From Actinomycetes bacterium (GTDB taxonomy: Bacteria; Actinomycetota; Actinomycetes; Streptosporangiales; Streptosporangiaceae): DNA of 64,000 nt. The notes under the pieces are model-generated. The model was given only the letters and a program-made list of their open reading frames with translations, did no database searches and was not told where the DNA came from. The position numbers and the translations under genes were made by a program. This document shows, piece after piece, positions 57,491 through 64,000 of the stretch; the stretch's first letter is position 1, and every line of letters starts with the position of its first letter. The DNA lies in contig JAJYTD010000004.1 in NCBI GenBank assembly GCA_021793235.1, positions 62,001 through 126,000 of the forward strand. The letters are read 5' to 3'.

Positions 57491-57898
57491 TCAGCGTCTC
57501 CTCGTGGCCCGCCGCCGCACCAGGGCCACCACGCCGACCGTGACCACCAGGGCCACGCCCGCGCCGAGCAGCAGCGCCTCGGGCGGCAGTTGCCCGCGTG
57601 AAGTGTAGGTCGAGACCACGTCGTCATCGCCCTTGAGGCGGACGCTCCCCTCGGGAGGGTCGACCACGTGGCTCTCCACGCGCACCGCACCGCCCCCGAC
57701 CACCAGCGCGCGCGCTTCCTCTGCCAGGTATCCGCCGGTATCGCGTACGCGGTTCCAGCTTCGTCGTGCAGCACTCCTCGGGTTGGCCCGGTCGGCGATC
57801 TCGTCGACCGCCTGCGCCAACCGCCGTTGTGTGCGCTCGATCTCCGCCTGCACACTGGCCGGGTCCCGGCGCGCCCCTGCTGGGTCGCGTCCCTCCAT
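57491..57898 (-). CDS. DUF3618 family protein
   Basis: The 135-residue protein has an N-terminal coiled segment SVQAEIERTQRRLAQAVDEIADR (in part), typical of DUF3618, then RSWNRVRD, a middle beta-like part (AVRVESHVVDPPEGSVRLKGDDDVV) and one membrane segment near the end (about 108-128). DUF3618 proteins are small, often with phage-holin-superfamily or YtxH-like partners; function is unknown. The gene sits 17 bases after the first CDP-alcohol phosphotransferase gene on the same strand and probably shares its transcript. A perfect hairpin follows. Confidence 0.82.
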   Translation of the reverse strand: MEGRDPAGARRDPASVQAEIERTQRRLAQAVDEIADRANPRSAARRSWNRVRDTGGYLAEEARALVVGGGAVRVESHVVDPPEGSVRLKGDDDVVSTYTSRGQLPPEALLLGAGVALVVTVGVVALVRRRATRRR

Positions 57899-57915
57899 AC
57901 AGCCGCTTCCTTCCG

Positions 57916-58989
57916 CTAGCGCAGCGTCTCCTGAGACGGGTCCGCGGCCGATTCCCGCCCGGGGCCCGCCGCGTCGTCAGAGGGGCGCGTAAAACTCAAC
58001 GCACCTTCGATTCCGTCCACGACCCGGAAGAAATCCCGTGTGGACAACCACAGTTTATAGATGATCGCGCTCTCGAACGCGAGCAGCAAAACACCCACAA
58101 CGGCGGTAATCCACACAACCAACGCACTTGAGGCCACCGCGGCCAGGGGCGCCAGGATGAAGACCGCCATCTGGAACTCGATACCGCTCACCACGTGTGT
58201 GCGGACCCGCCGTGCACGCAGGAACTCCCAGGTCCGCTGGTACCACGGGAACCTGCTGCGGAACTCCTGGTGCAGGTCGACCTTTGGCAGTCGCACATCG
58301 GGCTGTTTGCCCGCGTCGCGGTCGTCTCTGGTCTCCTTCTCCGCCTGGGCGCGCAGGATCTGCTCCAGCACCGAGATCCCGTGCCGCAGCACCGCTTGCT
58401 CACCCTGGTCGCTCATCGGCCGGCCATCAGCCCCGCCTTCGTCCGGCTCCAGCATCGACAGCGTCGCGCGGGCGCGTTCCAGTATCCCCGCTATGTGCGA
58501 GCGCATCTCCCGGCGCATCTTGTAGACCTGCAGCGCGTTGAGGTACCGCAGCATGTCGGCGAAGACGACCGCCAGCGCCAGCCAGACGAACACCACCCGG
58601 CCGGTCAGCACGTACTGTCCGCCCATCAGCGCGATCGCGCACACCAGCACCCGGAACCGGTCGAAGATGTAGTCCATCCACGACCCGAACAGCGACTCCC
58701 TGTCCGTCAGCCGCGCCAGTTTGCCGTCCATGCAGTCCAGCAGGAAGCACAGGTAGTACAGCACTGCTCCGGCGATCAGCAACGGCCAGATTCCGACGGC
58801 GAAGCACGCGGCGGCTCCCAGCCCCATGAACATGGACGCCACGGTCAACTGGTTCGGCGTGATCGAGGTGTGATTGGCGATCAGCCGGACCAGCCGGACG
58901 GCCAGGGGGTCGACCATCCCTACCGTCCACCAGGAATCACGTGCCCTGCACGTGCGCTCCCTGACCTCCTCCAGAGTGAAACCAGCCAT
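57916..58989 (-). CDS. CDP-alcohol phosphotransferase family protein, paralogue 1
   Basis: The 357-residue membrane protein contains the complete CDP-alcohol phosphotransferase motif D88-G-x2-A-R-x8-G-x3-D-x3-D (D88, G89, A92, R93, G102, D106, D110), which binds metal and the CDP-activated donor and transfers a phosphoalcohol. Shared marks with the next gene are RDSWWTV (17-23), TPNQLT and SGIEFQM. A long hydrophilic loop (about 165-245) splits the membrane core into two halves; the C-terminus has YKLWLSTRDF. Substrates are unknown (phosphatidyl or other polyprenyl alcohol). It is followed closely by DUF3618 and preceded 268 bp upstream by its paralogue. Confidence 0.87.
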   Translation of the reverse strand: MAGFTLEEVRERTCRARDSWWTVGMVDPLAVRLVRLIANHTSITPNQLTVASMFMGLGAAACFAVGIWPLLIAGAVLYYLCFLLDCMDGKLARLTDRESLFGSWMDYIFDRFRVLVCAIALMGGQYVLTGRVVFVWLALAVVFADMLRYLNALQVYKMRREMRSHIAGILERARATLSMLEPDEGGADGRPMSDQGEQAVLRHGISVLEQILRAQAEKETRDDRDAGKQPDVRLPKVDLHQEFRSRFPWYQRTWEFLRARRVRTHVVSGIEFQMAVFILAPLAAVASSALVVWITAVVGVLLLAFESAIIYKLWLSTRDFFRVVDGIEGALSFTRPSDDAAGPGRESAADPSQETLR

Positions 58990-59206
58990 CGTCGATGAAC
59001 TCCCAAACGCGAAGCGGGGTGTGCTCCGGCCCCGCAGCGCCGGCCTGAGCACCGACGACCGGGGTGTGACGCACGAGTCTACGCACTGGGCACCGCCCTC
59101 TCAGGGGCATGCCGGATACACGGGTTCGGACAACGATAAGGCACTGTCCGCTGGGGCGGCCGTGTGACGGGTCAACCGATCCGCGACCGCGACCGAACCG
59201 GCCCGC

Positions 59207-59238
59207 TCCCCTTCCGGAGGCACAGATCCGGAAGGGGA
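59207..59238 (-). terminator. Terminator after CDP-alcohol phosphotransferase 2
   Basis: TCCCCTTCCGG (59207-59217) and CCGGAAGGGGA (59228-59238) are perfect 11-base reverse complements with a 10-base loop, 20-50 bases beyond the stop of the minus-strand gene. The rest of the 268-bp gap (58990-59206) holds the promoter of paralogue 1 and no gene. Confidence 0.75.
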
Positions 59239-59257
59239 CGGAACAAGACCAACCGGA

Positions 59258-60343
59258 CTAGTTCGCGCGTGGTGCCGCCACCACTTCCGTGTCGGCTCGC
59301 TCGTCCGTTTCCGCGTCCGCGGCCTGGGGGACGCCGTGCCCTCCGTGCGGCGCGGTTTCCTCGATTCCGGCCAGCACCCGGGAGAACTCCTTGGTGGACA
59401 ACCACAGTTTGTAGACGAGAAGCAGCTCGAACGCCATCATCAACATCGCCGAGACCCCGATCACCAGCAGCATTCCCGTTGTGGAGAACGCTCCCACGAC
59501 CGGCGCGACGATGAAGCAGCCCATCTGGAACTCGATGCCGCTGAACAGGTGCGGGCGGACCCGGTGCTCCCGCAACGTGTCCCGGAACCGGGCATACCAG
59601 GGGAACCGGGAGTTGAAGCTTCGCTGCAGCTCCGTAGCCTGCACCTCGCGGGCGCGCAGGCGCGGATCCTGGGCGGTGTCCTCGCCGAACTCGTCGTCAT
59701 CGAGTTCCGCGCGGAGGTAGACGGCCGCGTCCTCTACTCTTCTGCCGCCGAGGTCGGCGTTCAGCCGCTCGTGCGCGCCTGCCGCCGAGCCGACCTCCTC
59801 ACCGTCCCCGTACGCCGCCTCACCGGCCTCTCTGATGGCGCGTGTGAGTCTCTTGCGCATTCCCACGCGCACTTTCGCCATCTGCGGCGAGTTGAGGTAG
59901 CGGAACATGTCGGTGAACACGATTCCCAGGGTGCACCAGGCGAAGACCTGCTCACCGGTGAGCGCGTACTGGCCGCCCATCAGCGCGACCGCACACACCA
60001 GTACGCGCAGCCGGTCGAACACGTAGTCCAGCCAGCTGCCGAAGATCGACCCGTTCCCTTTCAACCGCGCGATCTTGCCGTCCATGCAGTCCAGCACGAA
60101 GCTGAAGTGGAAGAGCAGCGCGCCCGCGAGCAGCCACGGCCATTCCGCCATCGCAAAACAGCCTGCCGCTCCCAGCCCCAGAACCAGTGCCGCGAGGGTG
60201 AGCTGATTGGGGGTCAGCGAAGTTCGGTTCGCCGTCACCTGCACCAGGCGCGAGGCCAGCGGATCGACGAGATACACCGTCCACCACGAGTCCCGCGGCT
60301 TATAGGTCTGCTCCCGAACGTCGCTCAAAGTGAATACGGACAT
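59258..60343 (-). CDS. CDP-alcohol phosphotransferase family protein, paralogue 2
   Basis: The 361-residue protein is a paralogue of the gene downstream. The motif D88-G-K-I-A-R-x8-G102-x3-D106-x3-D110 occupies identical residue positions. RDSWWTVYLVDPLA, TPNQLT, ALMGGQYALTG, FNSRFPWY and YKLWLSTKEF are also shared, and both have the long hydrophilic central loop, so they arose by duplication. Start at MSVFTLSDVREQTY (ATG; an ATG five codons earlier is possible). A near-perfect 26-base palindrome lies about 70 bases upstream. The pair lies near the FhuF-like and purU genes without an obvious metabolic link. Confidence 0.87.
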   Translation of the reverse strand: MSVFTLSDVREQTYKPRDSWWTVYLVDPLASRLVQVTANRTSLTPNQLTLAALVLGLGAAGCFAMAEWPWLLAGALLFHFSFVLDCMDGKIARLKGNGSIFGSWLDYVFDRLRVLVCAVALMGGQYALTGEQVFAWCTLGIVFTDMFRYLNSPQMAKVRVGMRKRLTRAIREAGEAAYGDGEEVGSAAGAHERLNADLGGRRVEDAAVYLRAELDDDEFGEDTAQDPRLRAREVQATELQRSFNSRFPWYARFRDTLREHRVRPHLFSGIEFQMGCFIVAPVVGAFSTTGMLLVIGVSAMLMMAFELLLVYKLWLSTKEFSRVLAGIEETAPHGGHGVPQAADAETDERADTEVVAAPRAN

Positions 60344-60410
60344 GCCAGGTGTCTCCATGGGGATATCGGACCGTAGTTGTACCAGGCAAGGGGTGCGGGT
60401 CCCTTCCTTG

Positions 60411-60436
60411 GTCTGCGTACAGCGCTGCACGCAGAC
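60411..60436 (-). promoter_or_regulatory. Palindrome upstream of CDP-alcohol phosphotransferase 2
   Basis: GTCTGCGT (60411-60418) and ACGCAGAC (60429-60436) flank AGCGCT at the centre, giving a 26-base palindrome with a single mismatched pair. It lies 68 bases upstream of the gene start, in the promoter region divergent from bcp, and looks like a repressor or activator site. Confidence 0.5.
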
Positions 60437-60624
60437 TAAAGACGGCGACAAGAGACCACACCATGAAATCCACATGGATGGGGGGTTGACCGAAGATGTC
60501 ATGTCGCCGTCATAACCGTATGACGCTTCGGGCTAACGTGTGGTTGTCACACGCCGCGAGCCCGTTCATAGGCTGAGGGCGGAAACAGCAACGGGGCCGT
60601 ACGGCCCCGCCAGGAAGGAGACAC

Positions 60625-61110
60625 GTGAGCGAGACCACTGTCCGTCTGCAGCCCGGCGACACCGCACCCGACTTCACCCTTGAGGATGCGGACGGCAGGC
60701 CCGTCACGCTGAGCGAGACGCTGAAGTCCGCCGGAAAGCGCGTGGTGCTCTACTTCTATCCGGCCGCCATGACCCCCGGATGCACCACTCAGGCCTGCGA
60801 CTTCCGCGACAACTTCCGCGACTTCGATGCCGCCGGATTCACGGTTGTGGGTATTTCCCCCGACACATCCGACAAGCTCGCCGAGTTCCGCGACAAGGAG
60901 GGGCTGACCTTTCCGCTCCTCTCCGACCCGGACAAGAGCGTCCTGCGCGCCTACGGCGCCTTCGGTGAGAAGAAGAACTACGGCAGGACCGTCCAGGGCG
61001 TCATCCGCTCCACCGTCATCATCGACGCGGAAGGCACCGTGGAAAAGGCGCTCTACAACGTCAAAGCCACCGGCCATGTCGACCGGGTCAAGCGTGAACT
61101 GGGCATTTGA
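60625..61110 (+). CDS. bcp: Thiol peroxidase, Bcp/PrxQ-type peroxiredoxin
   Basis: The 161-residue protein reduces hydrogen and organic peroxides. The peroxidatic Cys53 and resolving Cys58 lie in MTPGCTTQACDFRD, the five-residue spacing of atypical two-cysteine PrxQ. Other marks are PDFTLEDADGRPVTL, VVGISPDTSDKLAEF and KNYGRTVQGVIRSTVIID (in part). It acts with thioredoxin in the cytoplasm. The GTG follows GGAAGGAG. A class I tRNA gene lies downstream after 142 bases. It is divergent from the CDP-alcohol phosphotransferase gene. Confidence 0.94.
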   Translation: MSETTVRLQPGDTAPDFTLEDADGRPVTLSETLKSAGKRVVLYFYPAAMTPGCTTQACDFRDNFRDFDAAGFTVVGISPDTSDKLAEFRDKEGLTFPLLSDPDKSVLRAYGAFGEKKNYGRTVQGVIRSTVIIDAEGTVEKALYNVKATGHVDRVKRELGI

Positions 61111-61252
61111 GGCTTTTCGGCACCCGACCTCAACGGTCCGTCCATGAACCGTGCAGGGGAGACTTGCGGCGGCTCCGTCCTGCTGTCATTCTCAGACGGA
61201 CGGCTCCGCTGGCAGCCCATAGACTTGAGAAGCGGCGCGGGGAGTCGCCCAC

Positions 61253-61326
61253 AGGGCCGTAGCCCAACAGGTAGAGGCGCAGAGCTTAGGACTCTGACAG
61301 TGCGGGTTCGAATCCCGTCGGCCCTA
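61253..61326 (+). tRNA. tRNA with anticodon UAG (class I fold; predicted Leu-CUA or atypical)
   Basis: A complete cloverleaf can be drawn. The acceptor 61253-61259 (AGGGCCG) pairs with 61319-61325; the D-arm is 61262-61278; the anticodon stem CAGAG (61280-61284) pairs with CTCTG (61292-61296). The loop CTTAGGA puts the anticodon at 61287-61289 (TAG). The five-base variable loop is 61297-61301, the T-arm 61302-61318 has loop TTCGAAT, and the discriminator is A61326. The 3' CCA is not encoded. UAG would read CUA (Leu), but bacterial tRNA-Leu normally has a long variable arm, and this one is class I. The D-arm has a 3-bp stem. Terminator 12 bases on. Confidence 0.88.
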
Positions 61327-61337
61327 CAGCAGATCAC

Positions 61338-61368
61338 CGAAGGCGCGGGACACCGTCCCGCGCCTTCG
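61338..61368. terminator. Terminator between the tRNA and the kinase gene
   Basis: CGAAGGCGCGGGAC (61338-61351) and GTCCCGCGCCTTCG (61355-61368) form a perfect 14-bp stem with a three-base loop, 12 bases after the tRNA and 24 before the convergent kinase stop. It can serve both. Confidence 0.88.
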
Positions 61369-61391
61369 GGTCGTCTCAGGCCGTGTTCTCG

Positions 61392-62681
61392 TCAACGGAA
61401 GAGCAGCGCCCACAGCACCACCGCGAGCAGGACCAGAATGCCTGCGGCCACGGCGGCGACCATGGGGATGGAGCTCTTGACGCGGTGCTTTCCGGAGCTG
61501 GTCAGGCCGAGGGTGTCCGTGGAGTCGCGGATGGAGGTGAGCAGATGGCTCACCGAGTCCGGACGGTGCCGCTGCAATCGCTCCTGCAGGGAGGTCATCG
61601 ACTCCGATACCGACTCGTGTAGGGACGCCATGCCTTCGGATACCGATTCCTGCAGGGAACCGCGCAGCCCGTACGCGCCCTGGCGCGCGCTGTCACCGGA
61701 GGAGTCGTGTACCGCCTTTTTCGGCTGCGAGATGGCCGGGACCGCTCCGATCTGGGCCGCCGTCTCCGGACCGGTCTCCGGCGCCCACGGCGCCAGCGCG
61801 GCGATACGCAGCATCTTGGTCGCGTTCTCCGCGGTCAGCCGGTCTGTCGGCTTGACGTGCAGCAGCCCCGCAAGAACCGGGGCAAGGGGACCCGCGTTCT
61901 CCGCGGTCGGCGGTTCCTCCAGCTCCAGCCCTTTGAGGATCCGGATGTAGCCCTTGCGGTCATAAGGCGGGTGTCCCTCGACCGCCGCGTACAGGGTGGC
62001 GCCGAGCGCCCACAGGTCCGACTCCGGACCGACGGGACCGGCCTTGGCCCGTTCCGGAGGGATGTAAGACGGCGATCCGATGATTCGGCCGGACGTGGTC
62101 AGCGCGGATTCGCCGGTCCAGGCCGCCAGGCCGAAGTCGGTGAGCACGACCCGCCCGCTCTCGCTGATCATCACGTTGCCCGGCTTGACATCGCGGTGCA
62201 CGATGCCTTCGTCATGGGCGGCTTTCAACGCCTCGATCAGCTGCAGGCCGATCTCGGCCACCCGCTGGTATGGCAGCGGACCTGCGACCTGGATGATCTC
62301 GGCGAGGGTGCGTGCGTGCACGAGCTCCATGACGATCCACGGCCGGTCGTCCTCGTCCACGACGTCGAGCACGGTGACCACCCCGGGGTGGGTCAGCCGA
62401 GCCGCGACTCGGGCTTCGCGGGTAGTGCGCTGCAGGAGGGATTCGCGTTCGTCATCGCTCACATCCGTGGGCAGACGCAGTTCCTTGACCGCCACTTCCC
62501 GGTCGAGCAGGAGGTCTGTGGCATGCCACACTGTGCCCACGCCGCCCCGGGCGATCTCTTCTCGGAGCTGGTAGCGCCCTTTGAGCACACGCTCCTGCGG
62601 CCCTGCTTCGAGCGTTGCGGGGCACGTGGATTCGCGCGGCGTCCCGGGCCGCTCTGCTTCGGGATTCTCAGTGGGGGACAC
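61392..62681 (-). CDS. Membrane-anchored eukaryote-type Ser/Thr protein kinase
   Basis: The 429-residue protein has a kinase domain (about 35-290): the glycine-rich loop IARGGVGTV, Lys66 in VAVKEL, catalytic HRDVKPGN (162-169), DFG at 182-184 and GSPSYIPPE. A juxtamembrane region carries three 11-residue repeats (342-374: SLQESVSEGMA, SLHESVSESMT, SLQERLQRHRP) that suggest a coiled coil. One membrane segment lies at about 406-428, with only a residue or two outside, so there is no external sensor domain. It resembles small actinobacterial PknB-like kinases without PASTA. Substrates are unknown. It is cotranscribed possibly after the M16 gene, with a 237-bp gap. Confidence 0.93.
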   Translation of the reverse strand: MSPTENPEAERPGTPRESTCPATLEAGPQERVLKGRYQLREEIARGGVGTVWHATDLLLDREVAVKELRLPTDVSDDERESLLQRTTREARVAARLTHPGVVTVLDVVDEDDRPWIVMELVHARTLAEIIQVAGPLPYQRVAEIGLQLIEALKAAHDEGIVHRDVKPGNVMISESGRVVLTDFGLAAWTGESALTTSGRIIGSPSYIPPERAKAGPVGPESDLWALGATLYAAVEGHPPYDRKGYIRILKGLELEEPPTAENAGPLAPVLAGLLHVKPTDRLTAENATKMLRIAALAPWAPETGPETAAQIGAVPAISQPKKAVHDSSGDSARQGAYGLRGSLQESVSEGMASLHESVSESMTSLQERLQRHRPDSVSHLLTSIRDSTDTLGLTSSGKHRVKSSIPMVAAVAAGILVLLAVVLWALLFR

Positions 62682-62918
62682 GGCTATTCAGCGAATCTGA
62701 TCACGGGCCATGTCGGCCTCCTGCGGGCTCTCATCGTCGCGTTGGTATCGGAATGCACTACGGACCCTCGTTATATCAGCCAACAACGACATCTGAGCTG
62801 GTGGTTGTCAGATCACAGTCGTATGGGTTCGGTTTCGTTATCTCCGCCCCCACAACCTCCATGCAGTGATTTACCTCTCTTTTGCCACATTTTGCCACTA
62901 GGAGAGGTGAGGGAGGCG

Positions 62919-64000
62919 TCAACTCCACAGCGTCTCGGGGTCGCGGACACTGACCGGTCCGAGGTCGAGCTTGCGCAGCGATCCTTCCAGGTGCTCGGCG
63001 TCGCCGGCCACGATGACCACGGACTCGCGCGGCCGCAGGTAGTCGTGTGCGGCCGCATCGAGGTCCGCGGCGGTGAGCCGTTCGAAACCGGCGCGCAGCC
63101 GATCGACGTGGTCCTCGGGCAGGTCGTGTACGACCATCTCCACCAGGGCGCTCGCAAGGCTGCGCGGCGTGGAGTAGGCGACGGGGAGCCCGACCGTGTT
63201 GGACTCGCGGACCGCCGAAAGCTCGGCCTCGGTGACCCCCTCTGCCCGCAGCTTCTCGATCTCGGCGAGGGTCGCCGAGATCGAGTCGGCGGTGGTGGGC
63301 GCTTCCACCTGGGTGCTGATCAGAAACACCCCGCTGTCGCGGCGCAGGTCGAACCGGCACCCCACACCGTAGGTATAGCCGAGGCGCTCACGCAGCTCCA
63401 TGTTGAGCCGTGAGGTGAACATGCCGCCGAGGACGTCGCTCATACCGTCGGCCTTGGGCAGATCGATCTCGGAGCGGGAGGGGGCGCGGTGCGCCAGGAT
63501 GAGGGCCGACTGCACAGACCCCGGACGGTTCAGGACAACGATGCGGGGCAGGTCTCCGGGAGCGGATTCAGGCGGAGTGGTCGGTACGTCGGGCACCCGG
63601 GCCGCATCCCCGAAGACGGTCGCACCGAGTGTTTCCAGGTCGACGTCTGCCAGGTCGCCCACCACCACGAGGGTTCCGGCAACACCGGCGACGGCGTGGG
63701 CGTGGAAGTCGCTGACGAGCTCGGGGGTGACGCTCTGCAGCCGGACCGGGCCACCGCTGAGCGGAGTGGCGTAGCGGCCGGTGAAGAGCTGACCGCCGAT
63801 GGCGCGGGTGGCGAGCGTCGAGGCGACGGAGGCCTCCAGCCAGAAGCGCTCGAGCAATTGGTCGCGGCGCCGCACCACATCGTCGGGGCGCAGCGCCGGA
63901 GTGCGGACCGCCTCGGCGAGCAGCGCGACAGCGTCGCCGATCCGGGCGACGGGGGCGTCGACACCGGTGACGAAACTGTCCCAGGTGACGCGGGAGACCC
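62919..64000 (-). CDS. M16-family peptidase, C-terminal part (cut by window end)
   Basis: The frame runs off the right edge. The visible 360 residues contain the non-catalytic half of an M16 (pitrilysin/insulinase) protease: FTGRYATPLSGGPVRLQSVTPEL (in part), HAHAVAGVAGTLVVVGDLADVD, the conserved MELRERLGYTYGVGCRFD (in part RLGYTYGV) and the C-terminal DYLRPRESVVIVAGDAEHL. The zinc-binding HxxEH lies outside the window if present. M16 proteins often come in pairs, one catalytic and one with only the fold, so this may be either. It is read toward the kinase gene, with a 237-bp gap and its own stop at 62919. Confidence 0.85.
   Translation of the reverse strand, partial: VSRVTWDSFVTGVDAPVARIGDAVALLAEAVRTPALRPDDVVRRRDQLLERFWLEASVASTLATRAIGGQLFTGRYATPLSGGPVRLQSVTPELVSDFHAHAVAGVAGTLVVVGDLADVDLETLGATVFGDAARVPDVPTTPPESAPGDLPRIVVLNRPGSVQSALILAHRAPSRSEIDLPKADGMSDVLGGMFTSRLNMELRERLGYTYGVGCRFDLRRDSGVFLISTQVEAPTTADSISATLAEIEKLRAEGVTEAELSAVRESNTVGLPVAYSTPRSLASALVEMVVHDLPEDHVDRLRAGFERLTAADLDAAAHDYLRPRESVVIVAGDAEHLEGSLRKLDLGPVSVRDPETLWS

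Overview
The window reads as a chromosomal segment of a high-GC actinomycete. Coding sequences have almost uniform G/C at third codon positions, GTG and TTG starts are frequent, bL28 is of the four-cysteine type, and HspR-type (HAIR) and DtxR/IdeR-type operators are present. Gene content (yceD-coaD-rsmD-recG-rpmB-thiL, cydABDC, a glycine-riboswitch gcv operon, a ChoD-like GMC oxidoreductase) fits Streptomyces-like or Nocardiopsis-like actinobacteria. I lean to Nocardiopsaceae, but this is inference. There is no prophage, CRISPR array, transposase or large biosynthetic cluster.

Layout. 1-7.4 kb: a conserved housekeeping block (DUF177, CoaD, RsmD, RecG, bL28, ThiL, an Lrp/AsnC ligand-binding protein, DUF3515). 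The DAK-type gene often found between rpmB and recG is missing, and an 18-codon ORF is coupled to recG instead. 7.4-15.4 kb: divergent DUF3105/DUF305 membrane proteins, then a complete cytochrome bd operon, cydA-cydB-cydD-cydC, with an operator-like palindrome upstream and a strong terminator downstream. 15.7-25 kb: mostly single metabolic genes, plus an SF1 helicase with a RelE/ParE-like N-terminus. 25.3-28.5 kb: an AbrB/RelE-type toxin-antitoxin (TA) pair and lon under a HAIR operator. 28.8-38 kb: signalling, with a NarL-type two-component pair, a LMW-PTP/fructosamine-kinase pair and a three-gene cassette (CheY-like regulator, CHASE3-HAMP kinase, receiver-PP2C phosphatase) joined by 4-nt overlaps. 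38.2-47.5 kb: heme oxygenase plus TetR behind a perfect palindrome, then DEDDh exonuclease, asparaginase, ferredoxin and its reductase, an iminopeptidase, an acyl-CoA synthetase and a type I DAHP synthase. 47.7-52.5 kb: tandem glycine riboswitch, gcvT, gcvH, glyA and sdaA, a glycine/serine catabolism and one-carbon module. 52.5-53.8 kb: two back-to-back TA modules; one is bracketed by a perfect 104-bp duplication of the sdaA 3' end. 53.9-64 kb: FhuF-like iron reductase with an iron box, HAD phosphatase, purU with an expanded repeat, DUF3618, two paralogous CDP-alcohol phosphotransferases, bcp, a class I tRNA with anticodon UAG, a membrane Ser/Thr kinase and an M16 peptidase cut by the window end.

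Shared themes. Respiration, redox and iron recur (cydABDC, heme oxygenase, FhuF-like protein, ferredoxin pair, Bcp). Several units carry recognisable regulatory DNA: HAIR at lon, an iron box at the FhuF-like gene, a TetR-type palindrome at heme oxygenase, a TACTAC/GTAGTA palindrome at cyd, a glycine riboswitch at gcvT, and a palindrome on the BrnT-like promoter. The least ordinary observations are the 104-bp duplication around a TA module, a pair of hairpin repeats of one family at about 9.0 and 25.0 kb, the RelE-helicase fusion, the class I UAG tRNA and the repeat expansion in purU. None of these was checked by database search.
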